Origin: Siphonodentalium dalli | Lineage: Eukaryota > Mollusca > Scaphopoda > Gadilida > Siphonodentaliidae | NCBI GenBank assembly: GCA_032622095.1 | Contig: CP136068.1 | Location: forward strand, 126,359,989-126,423,988 | Direction of reading: 5' to 3' | DNA length: 64,000 nucleotides | Part shown: positions 10,742 through 21,569 of the stretch, piece after piece | Layout: each line of letters opens with the position of its first letter | How positions within the stretch are numbered: the first letter of the stretch is position 1 | The notes under the pieces: model-generated | What the model saw: only the letters and a program-made list of their open reading frames with translations | What the model was told of the DNA's origin: nothing | Database searches by the model: none | Program-made: the position numbers and the translations under genes

Positions 10742-11405
10742 CCCTTTCATGACGGAGCTTCCTGAATTTTTGCGAAAAGCCTGTGCCAATGAATTCTTTA
10801 ATATATGCGAGTAGACCGTAGGTCGCCTCTCATATATATATATATAAGAGAATGCATTGGCCTAACAAATTTTATATTATTTTTATAATTATACAATAAT
10901 GATAACAAAGATAAAAAATGTTGAAGAATGTAAGAAAAAAATATAAAACTTGATAAAGAATGTAAGAAAAAGTGATAAAAAATGATAAAATTGTTAAAGA
11001 ATGTAAGAAAAATGATAAAAATGATAAAATTGTTAAAGAATATAAGAAAATAATGATAACATTATTATAGCATGTAATACAAAATTGGTAAAGAATGTAA
11101 GAAATAACGATAAAAAAGATAAAAAATTGTAGAAGAATGTAAGAAAAAATGATCAAACTTGATAAAGAATGTAAGAAAAATGATAAAAAAAAAATTATAT
11201 ACTTTTTGAAGAATGTAAGAAAAGAAAAATAAAAAAAATAAAAGTTGTTAACGTAAGAACAATTGTTAAAAAATGATAACAAATTGTTAGGCCAATGGAT
11301 TCTCTTATATATGCGAGGCGACATATGGTCGACTCGCATATATAAGAGAATTCATTGGCACAGGGGTTTTAACGTTGCGCAAGCGCAGCTCCCGTCATGA
11401 AAGGG
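10742..11405. mobile_element. piggyBac-like (TTAA) MITE hosting the shared hairpin module
   Basis: The ends CCCTTTCATGACGG and CCGTCATGAAAGGG are inverted. The right flank is TTAA (11406-11409) and the left flank is TAAA, a one-base-decayed TTAA. CCC ends with TTAA targets are typical of piggyBac-type elements. Inside are both arms of the ACCCTGTGCCAATG hairpin module (about 10783-10862 and 11285-11366), also found in the TGTGACCCGCC family. Between them is an AT-rich tandem repeat of GATAAAGAATGTAAGAAAAA-like units. An apparent 155-codon minus-strand frame is that simple repeat read in frame. No transposase is present. Confidence 0.82.
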
Positions 11406-11409
11406 TTAA

Positions 11410-12178
11410 ATTCTGTCCGCAGGATTCATCTAAAAAAACTACTACCAATCGTTTTCAAGTCACACGAAATTAGCAGCACTGATGAACACCGCGATTAAGA
11501 TTGAACGGGAAGTAATTGATTAAGTATTACTAATACACGCAATAATCCAATCATAAGAAAGCACGTGTAATAACGTGTATTATTGAACTCGAAATGTTAC
11601 CCTCTTGTAAATTACACGTGAAGAAGTTTCATAGTATTGGCCACAAGATGCAACAATACGGCCGCCATTGAAACATTGAAGAGGCATTACACTGTTCCTT
11701 TTCCTATATGAAAGCTTAACATATATATTGAATATACAGGTTTAGTCATGGACGCCTATATATGGCACACATTTTGAACCTCCCCCGTAAATGTACCAAC
11801 ATTCCCACACCGAAGATCAAACAAAATGCCATAGCTATACATATATTATCAACTGGAAATTAAGAACAATTTGCATTGCATTATTTCAAAACTTTCATGG
11901 GCGGTGCATGTATTGCAGATTCGATAAATAGTGACTACATAACCATATGTTCAGGTACATGTATATTAGTATGTGGACACAATGTGTAGCAATGTATAGC
12001 CTACCACTATAATTATATGTGCATGTATTCATGTATAAGTACACGCTTAAGATCCAAGTGAATACACATTGAAACGTGTGAATATGAATGCCTGTAAATT
12101 GGGCATTCTGTATTCAACTGTGTAGCGGTTCTTGCATTTTTGGACAACTTCCTTATCACGATCGTCGATGAATTGACT
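11410..12178. other. Downstream flank of the TRIM gene; no other gene seen
   Basis: It probably includes the 3'UTR of the minus-strand TRIM gene, whose stop is at 12179. The polyadenylation site was not resolved. No ORF with recognisable features is present. Confidence 0.5.
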
Positions 12179-14077
12179 TCACGAATAATTGAATACTTTG
12201 ATCATCCCGTCGTTCTGTACTGTGACCAATCTACCAGCGCTAGTGAGCGCAAGTGCGACCGGTCGATCGAGTCCACCTTCTTTTGATAAGACAAAGCGTT
12301 GAAACACGCCTTGAGATGTCAGCAACTGAATACGGTTATTTACATTATCTGCTATAAAGAGATTTCCACGATGGTCGCAGCAGATACCTTGTGGATAGCG
12401 CATTACCTGAGATCCCCGAGGGTGATAATCGAATACAACCTCCCCCTCAAAGTTTATACAAATGACGCGATCGGCCATGACATCTCCCACAACGATCTCT
12501 TCGCCTCGCAAAACACATAGGTAACGTGGTTCTCGAAACAGCGATGAACCCCCATTGTCCACAGATATGGATTTGATTAACACCCCATCAAAGCTGATAA
12601 TGTCCACGCAACGAGTGTCTACTGACGTCACCACGATGTTTTGGCAGGTGCTTGGGAAACATATGCCGTAATATTGCTTCTCAGTTTTCAATTTACGGCG
12701 GAAACGGATGCTACCTTTCGTTGCTAAGAACCACACCTCCTTTTTGTTGATAGTTACAGCGATTTCGTCACCGCCCCACGAAGCAACACCAAAAGGTTCG
12801 GCGCTTAAGGCAATGTGGTCCACAAGCTTCCCGTACTGACTGAATTTCTGCATTTTCTTATTCTTGGCATCAGTCACGAGAAGTTCGTCATTGCGGTTAC
12901 AAGCAACGCCCCAATTTGACAACCCGGCATCCGAAACTCCGCCCTCAAAATTTACAACACCAAGTGACTCGAAGTCATTTAAAAACCTCTCGACTTTCAT
13001 ATCGGAGATAAAATTCAGTCGAGCAGTCGGAGAACTATTCGCTATCATGTCCCTAGTTTCTTGTCGTACGGATGACAACTCCTTGTGAATGCGATTCATC
13101 GATGACGCTATCTCTGCGTCGGTGCCTATTTTAAGCATACATTCCATCCAAGTGTTGCTCGTCCTGGCCTCCAATAAGCGCCGCTTTTGAGGGTCCACTA
13201 CTCTTGCAATGTCTACCTTCGCTGACCTTGCTGCGTCATCCAGTTCAGAAAGAATCTTGCGTTCGGATTCACGAATCGCCTCACATAGCCTGTCCGCTAG
13301 AAGTTTGACGTGTTCTTTCGTTTGCGAAACCGAGTCCGTAAGACTTTTGAAAGTCGTGTCTATACCGTTGATATGCTGCAGTTCAGTTTTCTGTCTCTCA
13401 ACTTCCGCTATAATCTCGAATAAGTCGTGGTCACGTGAAATCGAGACTTCTTCTGGCGCGATGCATTTATTACACTGCGCATGATCCTTTTTGAAACAGT
13501 TCTCGCAAATGAATTCCCGGTTCTTGGTACAGAAACGCATCGCATTAATCTGCGCATGATTGGTACATGCCAGGAATGACTTCCGGGTCACGTTAGAAGG
13601 TGGGAGGTCACGCATGTCAATTAGTGATAGAATCAGGTGAGAACTTTCATTGTTTTTCAGATGTGCTCCAGAACAACTACCACATAGCGCCTGAACACAA
13701 TCTACACACCAATCATCTGCTAGACGTATGTCCCCATCTTTGCTGCAAAATCCGCATTTGGGTTCATGATCGAGCGCGCTCTCTACTTTAAGTAGTTTTT
13801 CAATGAACTTGTCAGTATGTAAGCTTTTAGTGACGCTCATGCATTCAGCATTCGATTTGACTCCAATCTCGCGTTTGCAAACGGGGCACGATGGTAGTTT
13901 CACGTTAGCTTCTTTATCATCTGTAGTATTTGTCCTGGAACCGACAATATTTTGCACACACACCGCACAGACCACATGACCGCACTCCAGGGTTAGTGGT
14001 ACGTTAAGTGTTTTCTTGCATGATGGACACTCGGTGATGTCTCGTATAATGGGTAAGCAATCCACGATCGTCGTCAT
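12179..14077 (-). CDS. TRIM-type protein: RING, two B-boxes, coiled coil, NHL repeats (likely E3 ubiquitin ligase)
   Basis: 632 residues from the ATG at 14077. An RING C3HC4 pattern occupies residues about 17-67 (CPSC, CGHVVCAVC, CPVC). B-box 1 is near 108-147 and B-box 2 near 171-202, the latter with ordered Cys/His pairs. A heptad-rich coiled coil spans about 215-315. From about 380 to the end, roughly six NHL-type units follow (for example GVACNRNDELLVTDAKN and GICCDHRGNLFIADNVNNRI). This is the TRIM2/TRIM3/TRIM71-like layout without an obvious filamin domain. Family members are cytoplasmic ubiquitin ligases, and the NHL propeller binds RNA or protein partners. The frame is open for 16 codons further upstream, but a splice acceptor at 14109-14110 lies between, so the upstream ATG at 14125 is probably intronic. 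No stops or frameshifts: this is the best-preserved gene here. The exact orthologue is not assigned because the family is greatly expanded in molluscs. Confidence 0.93.
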   Translation of the reverse strand: MTTIVDCLPIIRDITECPSCKKTLNVPLTLECGHVVCAVCVQNIVGSRTNTTDDKEANVKLPSCPVCKREIGVKSNAECMSVTKSLHTDKFIEKLLKVESALDHEPKCGFCSKDGDIRLADDWCVDCVQALCGSCSGAHLKNNESSHLILSLIDMRDLPPSNVTRKSFLACTNHAQINAMRFCTKNREFICENCFKKDHAQCNKCIAPEEVSISRDHDLFEIIAEVERQKTELQHINGIDTTFKSLTDSVSQTKEHVKLLADRLCEAIRESERKILSELDDAARSAKVDIARVVDPQKRRLLEARTSNTWMECMLKIGTDAEIASSMNRIHKELSSVRQETRDMIANSSPTARLNFISDMKVERFLNDFESLGVVNFEGGVSDAGLSNWGVACNRNDELLVTDAKNKKMQKFSQYGKLVDHIALSAEPFGVASWGGDEIAVTINKKEVWFLATKGSIRFRRKLKTEKQYYGICFPSTCQNIVVTSVDTRCVDIISFDGVLIKSISVDNGGSSLFREPRYLCVLRGEEIVVGDVMADRVICINFEGEVVFDYHPRGSQVMRYPQGICCDHRGNLFIADNVNNRIQLLTSQGVFQRFVLSKEGGLDRPVALALTSAGRLVTVQNDGMIKVFNYS

Positions 14078-14122
14078 GATTCGCTCTACCGTCTGCTCTA
14101 CAGACACCCTGAAAAGAGTAAC
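14078..14122 (-). other. Splice acceptor and short 5'UTR of the TRIM gene
   Basis: On the minus strand a pyrimidine-rich ACTCTTTTCAG ends at 14109. The exon would begin GGTGTCTGTAG at 14108, about 30 bases before the ATG. This supports an upstream non-coding exon beyond this point and decides the start codon. Confidence 0.65.
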
Positions 14123-14125
14123 CAC

Positions 14126-15050
14126 ATTGGTTTAATGAATCCAACCAACATTTCTCTCTTAGTGGTCACTGATTGGTCGACAATATCTGCTTTATATTAT
14201 TTGATTGACAGCCGTGTGAAGGTTTATTACACACCGTATATGTGGGACACCGGCAAACTGCAAGGCAGAAATCAGTCCCCTGCTACACTGAAATGAACAC
14301 TGCCATCATGTACACAGATTGTGAGGAAATCACACATTTTTTATTCTGCACTATTCTGAGAAACCGAACTGTTTATTTGAAAATTGCCTAGATTAAGTCA
14401 GTCTGAAAAAAAACCACTTATATAAAAATTGTTAAGATTTAATTACGAAATTATGCATGGTATCAGCGGTCAGACCAGCGTAACTCTGTCTTGCAGCTTG
14501 GGACACCGACTTTCAAATGTAGAATAAAGAGCGTTTGTTGTTACTCAATTCCGTTGATGGTAAACGATAACGAACGTTTGTCTCCATTCTATATATGAAT
14601 CAAAATGAAAAAGCTCGAAAATTACTAAGGCAAGGTATTTACGATTACATGTATATGAAGTATATAGATCGACGTTGCGTGTATTTATCGAGCAATCTTA
14701 TCCAGCATCCGTTTTGGTCGTGTTCATACTCGTAAATTTGCCTCGAATATTTTTTTTGGCAGGAATTTTGATACAGAAAGCTATAAGGCGCCAAAAAACG
14801 AACACAAATGCTGCTTAGAAAAACCCGGCATATATATCTTCCTGCAAATTTTATATTACCCCCCCCCCCCCCCCCCCCCCCGGTGATGACTATGGCAAGT
14901 ATTTTTCAGAGCACATGAAGCCGGTATATCAATATTTCTTGTATTTGTCAAAATATCTTATAACTCCTTCCAAATTACGAAGACAAAATTTTAAAGCTTG
15001 AATGAGTCATGTCAGTTTAAACATGGTGGTTGCCATGCGAAAGACGGATT
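14126..15050. other. Upstream intron or flank of TRIM; poly-C tract
   Basis: No coding signal. A run of 23 C lies at 14859-14881. Around 14905-15000 (GCAAGTATTTTTCAGAGCAC onward) the sequence matches the dispersed repeat also found at 16.9 and 51.6 kb. Confidence 0.55.
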
Positions 15051-15205
15051 AATAATAAGAAATAACCCTTGTTTCGATTAAGATTATCAGTAAGAACCGA
15101 AAAGTTTGAAGACAAATTTCTATAACGCGCTTTATATAATTTGTCTTCAAATTTTTCGGTTATAAATTCATAACATACGAAACAAGAGTTATTTCTTAAA
15201 TAATG
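15051..15205. repeat. 155-bp foldback with ~75-bp arms
   Basis: AAGAAATAACCCTTGTTTCG at about 15056 pairs with CGAAACAAGAGTTATTTCTT near 15179-15198. Nearer the centre, AACCGAAAAGTTTGAAGACA pairs with TGTCTTCAAATTTTTCGGTT. The loop is a few bases around 15125. It is probably a minimal MITE. Confidence 0.85.
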
Positions 15206-15313
15206 AAAATAAGAACAAAGTTGATCTATTTCTCCATCTTCTTAGTGACCATGTTTTTACAGACTTTTCGGTTCTGCACATTTGCCCACTGCGAGTGCCT
15301 CGTATCCCTTTAA

Positions 15314-15740
15314 CCCTTTCAGTGCCAGGTCCGATTTTTGTATCAACCCATATACCCTGTGCCAATGCATTCTCTTATATATGCGAGTCGACCATAGGTC
15401 GCCTCGCATATATAAGACAATGCATTGGCCTAACAATTTTTCATCATTTGTTATTATTTTTTAGAATATTTTACAATTTTAATATTGTTTTCTTATAATC
15501 TTTAACTGACTTATTTTGTAGGTTTAGTGCCAGGGAATCTTACGGTTTTCATGGGCATCAAACTTATTACTATGAATACTTGGTGATAGTTTTGAGTTAT
15601 AACATGCCCCAAAGGTGTTATCCAGTTTGTTTTTAAATTCGCCATAGCATGCTTAAGCATACCCAAAAAAAATCAACCCCCCCCCCAAAAAACAGACCAT
15701 AAATTAGGGCCGATGAGTACGGCCCCTGGTACTGAAAGGG
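15314..15740. mobile_element. piggyBac-like (TTAA) MITE with one hairpin module
   Basis: The ends CCCTTTCAGTGCCAGG and CCTGGTACTGAAAGGG are inverted and flanked by exact TTAA (15310-15313 and 15741-15744). The hairpin module CCCTGTGCCAATGCATTC occurs only near the left end (15356-15427), without its usual partner. No transposase is present. Confidence 0.88.
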
Positions 15741-15769
15741 TTAAGAGGTCTTAATTCAAAAAGAGTCAG

Positions 15770-16200
15770 TTTCAAGCCCTGATATAGTGTGTCCGTCATT
15801 TGGAGAATGAGGTACCCAGAGGGTTCATTGAGTGACGCTGTCCCCGCACATCGGGCTAGCATCACTAAATTCAACATATCATTCTGCTTAGGTCTCATTT
15901 TCTGGGATATATCTATATTCTCAAATTAACATTGTGAATAGTTATATTTTCAGGTCAGTTTCTATATTATCTAATTTGCAGAAGGTAAAGGTGCATACAC
16001 GATGTGACTAATGGGTGAACATCATCAACTTCAACTGGGGAACTTCAAACTGATCCTAGGACTCCCATAGCAGTTGAGGCCTCGGCAGCATGACGTTCTC
16101 ATAGGGTGAATGTGGTGACGCCAGACCGCTGTGTGGGTAGCGTAACTAAATCCACCCTATGGGGACCTCACACTGCAAATGACAGACACAAGGTTAGGTC
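15770..16200. repeat. Hairpin repeats of the CCCAGAGGGTGAATTTAGTGAC family
   Basis: Two hairpins. The first is 15808-15895 (AATGAGGTACCCAGAGGG with a loop near CCGCACATCGGG). The second is about 16105-16180 (CATAGGGTGAATGTGGTGAC pairing with its complement). The segment AACTTCAACTGGGGAACTTC at about 16030 recurs inverted near 44385. This is a degraded copy of the family at 44.2-44.7 kb. Confidence 0.75.
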
Positions 16201-16599
16201 AGTTTTAAAGATTGATGGTCCGATTTAAACAAAGTTAATCAAACTTTCCCGCGGTAAAATTCAAAAATAGAAATATTTGCACTCAATACCGTTTGTATGA
16301 AATTTTCGCCGCGAAAATCCACAAAAGTATCCATCAGTTGTACGTTAATTAAGAACGCTTTTTATTAATATCTACTGTTTTTGGGGGGTAACGAACGCAT
16401 GGACGCTCTTTATCAGAGATGACCGTTGGATTTTTTGCTTGTTAACCTGACAAAGATTGAAAACTCAATATCTGACCATAATTATCATCTGACCGTCAGA
16501 ACATTCTACAGGATCAACGTACTCATTGGCACGATCTAATTATCTGTTTTTAAATCGAATCAACGGTAGTTTTGTGTTGTCAAATCGGACCGTGAGCAT

Positions 16600-17160
16600 T
16601 TTTAAAGGTTTGTGCTCCAATAATACTAATAATGTTCGCTTTTGAGTTTTTCCCGGTATCGAAATATAGGTCGATAAATACTTGTACTGTATACCTTTCT
16701 ACGAGCATTATATGTCATAGAAAGATGCATTGAAGTCATGAAAAATACAACTTTGAACAATGTGTTTGGGTCCCAAAACAAACAGCAGCTATGTGGTCGA
16801 GATGGAACAGAAAAGATCGTTCTGTGTTAGTCTATGTCTGATATGGTAGAAATAAAGAGCGTATGTCTGCGAAAAATTGAAAACGGCTGGAAAATGGCTG
16901 TGACTTTCGCAAGTGTTTTTCAGAGCATATGAAGTCGGTATATCAATGTTTCGTGTATTTATCGACATATCATATCCATCCCTCCCAAGTCCCTCCAAAT
17001 ATGGAGGTTCGAGTGAACCCGTTTAATCCAATGGTTCGTCTCCGATAAAGAGCGTTCATGTTTAGTTTACCGAACGCGGTATATAATAAAGAGCGTTCCC
17101 AATTATGATCAGATGTTATACTTTTCAAAGAAAAACTAATGGGCGTTGTTGTGTTTCGCG
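16600..17160. repeat. Dispersed repeat containing AATAAAGAGCGT words (older copy)
   Basis: Homologous to 50890-51770: both start near TAATAATGTTCGCTTTTGAG or its variant, share TCCCGGTATCGAAATA, and continue to the TTTTTCAGAGCATATGAAG block. This copy lacks the SINE seen at 51 kb, so it shows the uninterrupted state. Short ORFs here are not supported. Confidence 0.7.
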
Positions 17161-17975
17161 AAGCCTGCTCCACACCGATGGTTGCCATTGCATTTAATTT
17201 TCAATTTTATTTTGCCTGCTGAGCTTAAAATTGGCTTCGGAAAATTCGACTAACTTTGTGTCGCTTCGGAAAATTCGACTAATTTTGTGTCAAATCGGAC
17301 TGTGTCACAAGGCGAAAGTAATATTCACGCAATAATGTACTTACCCGATGTGAAAGTAACAACAACGAACGCTTTAGACAGAACTGTGTTTGTATATCGA
17401 ATAAATTGCAGATCGGGAGCAACACGCGAAGAACTGTGCCAAACCGGGTGTTAAGACCAAATCCTTCGGAGGGTAAGTGGGTGTCATATGTCAGTTTATT
17501 ATCTTCACATTAGCATATATCAGCACCGCTGTTGGACACATGCTTTCAATAGCGAACTCTTCAGTGAACGGTTATTGTTCCCCGCATTTTCTCTGGACGA
17601 TTATGAAGTCAAGAGTCTTTAATGCGTCGTATCTAGCACACAAAGGAACATAAATAAGATTACCTACGGGCCCCGATCCTTTCTATACATACTCATACTA
17701 CTGTTTGCCAATCGAGATTGCATACTACTCCTCGTGGTGGGTACAATTAAAGTGTTGACATTCATAGGTATAAGAAAGCTTCAACAACAGTACGCTTCGT
17801 GTGTATAAACTGTATATCTTTCCTTGCGACAGTTCCTAATGACAGTGTCGAGCGGACAAGCTATATCGGATATTGCTAATCAAACAATTCAAATAGATCA
17901 ATTTTGTGAGCGTCAATCCGCAAGTGTCAGTTCGTTGTAAATTGTCAAACGATATCTAGCATGTAAACATGTTTG
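17161..17975. other. No recognisable gene
   Basis: A short direct repeat of CTTCGGAAAATTCGACTAA lies at about 17235 and 17265. The rest is AT-rich and lacks coding features. Confidence 0.5.
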
Positions 17976-18310
17976 TGTTCACCGAATAAGTTCAAGGGCA
18001 AATCACCTGCGGCCAGCGAACCTTCGATTTGGACGCATTATGTAGCATATTGTCTATAGAATATAGACACAACAATAAAAAGTAAAAATTATTACCAGTA
18101 CACCCACATCACACCAGTACGCCCACATCACACCAGTACGCCCACATCACACCAATGCACCAAGCACATCACACCAGTACACCCACAATAATGTTTGTGT
18201 TCACCGAATAAGTTCAAGGGCAAATCACCTGCGGCCAGCGAACCTTCGATTTGGACGTCATAATGTAGCATATTGTCTATAGAATATAGACACAACAATA
18301 AAAAGTAAAA
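17976..18310. repeat. Direct repeat (~110 bp) flanking a ~19-bp minisatellite
   Basis: Two near-identical copies of TGTTTGTGTTCACCGAATAA through GACACAACAATAAAAAGTAA lie at about 17976-18088 and 18191-18310. Between them are 4-5 units of CACACCAGTACGCCCACAT. The CACCGAATAAGT phrase also recurs at 19.28-19.35 and 20.27-20.36 kb. Confidence 0.85.
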
Positions 18311-19350
18311 ATATATATATATTTATAATAATGATAATTATTTAAACGAAATTTTTCAACACAGGCAATATTTAATGGCAAAATTATTAATACTGCTATA
18401 TACCATTACCATGGTTCGCGCTACCGCTCGCCAAATTTGCCAAAACGTAATTTCAATGGGCAAGAAATATTTCATTTGAAAAACATTTTGGCAAGTGTGA
18501 ACTATCTGGTCATAAAATATCATCGAATGTGGATTATTCGTTACGTGTGCCGATGTTTATTCTTACTCGTTTTTTAATCGACAATCTCCGTGATTCAGCT
18601 GATATCACATAAGGATGTATGTCGGAATTAATTAAACCATGTTAAAGAGCGTTATTTATTGCATGATTCCAGAATTGTGTTACCATTTTAATAGCTTGTA
18701 TTGAAGGTTTACTGCCATTTGTACGTTTGCGATACCAGAAAATAATTTAGATCGTACCGATGAGGTTATTAATATGTTTTAAAGACATATAAAGGACATA
18801 TTCGGGTTTGTGAAACTGATATGTTAGTACTCAGGCGCTATGCCAACTGGCGGAATGTAGCATTCTACTAATGTCTCCGAAAATCTTAAAACAAATAGAT
18901 CGTATCGCCCCATAAAAAACATCGTCTAAACTGCGCGTGATTGTAAATATTTATTTCTCTATTCGGGACGCAACTATTGGCTATAAACTAACGCAAACGA
19001 TTTCCCACCAAGAGCCACTGCATTAAATTAATATATAATAATGACGGTGTGTGTGTTGTCAATACGGATATAAAATTAAAAAAAAAAAAAAAAAAAAAAT
19101 ACTTTAAGCAAGATTATTTTCCATTTCTATTAATCACCATAACGGAGTGCTTCACGTCACTTTAATGGTCAGATATCGACTTTTAAAGAGAATCAGCTTT
19201 AAATATCGAACAGCTCGTTTTAGATATCGTCAATCCACAAGTGTCAGTTCGATGTAAGTTGTCAAACGAGATCTAGCATGTAAATATGTTTGTGTTCACC
19301 GAATAAGTATATATAGCCGGTAAACATGCTTGTGCTCACCGAATAAGTAT
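18311..19350. other. No recognisable gene
   Basis: AT-rich sequence with a TA run at 18311-18322, an A run at about 19078-19099 and one AAAGAGCGTTATTTATTG motif at about 18643. No supported ORF. Confidence 0.5.
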
Positions 19351-20258
19351 ATCTAACCTGCCCCCGTATGGGCCCGGGATGGAACAGTCCTGCCACCCCA
19401 CCGCGAGTGGTAAAAGTACAATATTGTTACTCCCTCTTTTCCATGGGTGAATCCGCAAGGTGTGGTGTAGGAATCCCAGTGGATCGACCGGCGGATACGG
19501 CTTAGCTCATCGCCCTCATCTCTTGAAGACGGGTGGTTGAGTTGACCCGGCTTAATCAATCGGCGGGTCATGCCTCTCCATAATGTTTCAGATTACATTT
19601 CTGACATCTGTTCTATGTTGTTTCTGCTGTCTAGTTGTGTGTTTTGTTTTCATATATGTTGTTTCTTTCGTGTCATGTCTCCTTGCATTTCGTCTTCGTG
19701 ACAGTTCAATGTTTCAATCTTGTAATGTTCACGCCTATCTCACTGTGGGGGAGGTACTGGGAGGCTGCCATGTGCAGTGACTGAATGGGTCACCGCTTCG
19801 GCGATGTATCAGTCTTTGGTACGACCATACTTCGAAGGTTAGTCCGAGGCGGCTGCTGTGCTAGTTGTCTATTATCTGCTTTTCTTATGGCAACTCAAAA
19901 GAAAAAAAACGTAAGATTAACCACCCGCTAAGTTCCACTGATACCGAGGTCTATCCTCAGTACTTGGTGTTGATCCGAATGTCAAGGGACCGACTATATC
20001 TGTGATTGATAAACGCTAAAAAGCATAGCCTGATATTTGAAATCTGTCAACACGACGAGGACTGGGCTACTAAGTGGCTCCCTTCTGATCGAATGTTCAA
20101 GAAAAATCCAAGCTGACGCTCTGATGCAACTAACATTTGCACAAACACCAGTATTGATTACTCATCACAAGACATTGGACAGTAGCAGACCTGTTTTGAT
20201 ATAGATGATGCTTATTATTCAGAGATGTTGGTTAAGTTAGCACCACAGGGAGATCTAG
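19351..20258 (+). mobile_element. Jockey/CR1-like LINE: 5'UTR and start of ORF1 (copy A, truncated)
   Basis: Homologous to 21570-22240. The untranslated part (GATCGACCGGCGGATACGGC, GGGTCACCGCTTCGGCGATG) is followed by an ATG at 19887 beginning MATQKKKN. Downstream, in mixed frames, is the YPQYLVL-type and SDRMFKKNP-type N-terminal region of LINE ORF1 proteins. Several stops and frame changes occur. The copy ends at the GCACCACAGGGA point, where an unrelated GATCTAGCTTGTAAACATG repeat begins. ORF1 proteins bind LINE RNA; this copy is dead. Confidence 0.65.
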
Positions 20259-20364
20259 CTTGTAAACATGTTTGTGTTCGCCGAATAAGTTCATCTAGCG
20301 AGTAAACATGACGTTGTTGTCACCGAATAAGTATCTATAGTGTGTAAACACCGGATAGGTATAT

Positions 20365-20705
20365 CAAGTTTTGTTTATTTGTTTAGTTAGGATTTTACGT
20401 CGTTATAGCCGTTAGGCCACATCACGACTGAGATAAACTGAATCAGAATAAAGCTAAGCAACCGTGTATAGACGTAACCGTGAATTGGACTAAAATTAAA
20501 CTAAATATTTACAAATAAAAACACCTAAATCAGAGCGAGAGTGCTCGACTGGGGTCAGAACCATTAATAAACAGACCATTGTGCAAACACATATACAGCA
20601 GAATACCAAAAAAGGACAGCAATACTGCTATGAGAAAAGCCAACTTAGCCAAGATATAAAACCTGCATGAAATGTAATCAACCAATATAAATAATTTAAG
20701 TTAAT
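20365..20705 (-). mobile_element. LINE 3' tail adjoining the minus-strand ORF1 copy
   Basis: On the minus strand it reads from GTTGATTACATTTCATGCAG to GACGTAAAATCCTAACTAAA and then AAACAAATAAACAAAA, which resembles a LINE 3' end with an A-rich tail. The same tail appears on the plus strand at 30590-30870. It directly follows the ORF1 fragment, so ORF2 is missing by internal deletion. Confidence 0.6.
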
Positions 20706-21544
20706 TATGGCCGGTCCACACTGAAATATGTGAAGTAGTCGTCAAAGTCCACTTTTGAATAACTCTTAAGATATTTATAATATCTGATTAATTCTGGTGT
20801 GAGTCTGAAGTGATTCGTCAAGTTGACGGTCAGGACGTGTCACAAAGCCTGCCCCCATATGAAATACTTCGGGTCACTTTTTCCCTTAAAAGTTGACTGC
20901 TTATCTTTGAGCATCGTGTCAAACTTTGCAAATTAAAAGATCAACCTGTTTTTCTGAGAGTCGAAGCTTTTGACAGATTTTGGTGATTTCTGTTTTTGGA
21001 ACAATGAGTTCTATTTCCTTAGTTGGTTTCGGAACAAACTTAAAAACTGGAGTAGCTGTATCCATTGCCTGTGAGACATGTTCAGGAACTGGAGTAATAT
21101 CATGATCTTGCACTTGTGTTGCTATCGATAGATTGTCGAGTTTTGTTTGACTGTCTGTCTGAGTGCTGGCATCAACATACTTTTTCTTAGAAACGGCAGC
21201 CGAGTATGTGACTTGAGAAATTGATGGTCTGGCGCCAACTAATGTCTTAGCATCCATATATGATAAATGTTTCTCAGCCTTACATCTTTGTATCTTGAAA
21301 CAGAACAGCGTGAACAAATGGTTTCTTTACTTTTACAATGGCCATAGCCTTGGCATTTAAATCATCGTAGTGGATTTAGAACATAGGTACTTATATCGAC
21401 CTTCATGTACCCAACTTTCAACTTTGGTGGATGTTCGCACCGATTGAAGGACAAAATATAACTATTCAGAGGAACTCGTATACCATCAACAGTTTTTGTA
21501 AATCGACGGACTTCTGTAACTCCCTGTGGTGCCAACTCCGACAA
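20706..21544 (-). pseudogene. LINE ORF1 (gag-like) fragment, minus strand
   Basis: Two frames carry recognisable ORF1 sequence. 21362-21544 includes the APQGVTEVRRFTK and FNRCEHPPKLKVGY region. 20919-21317 includes the RCKAEKHLSYMDAKTLVGA and SYAAV-like region that follows the zinc knuckles in Jockey/CR1-type ORF1 proteins. The zinc-knuckle segment itself is deleted between them. Loss of sequence and the frame break make it a pseudogene. It is in opposite orientation to copies B and C and resembles them closely. Confidence 0.75.
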
Positions 21545-21569
21545 TACAATCCCCTAATGTGGCACCCTG

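Noticed and set aside
10872-11339. 155-codon minus-strand ORF rich in Phe/Leu/Ser
   Set aside because: It is the AT-rich tandem core and hairpin arm of a MITE read in frame.
12299-13791. Plus-strand ORFs opposite the TRIM gene
   Set aside because: Shadow frames of a well-supported minus-strand coding region.
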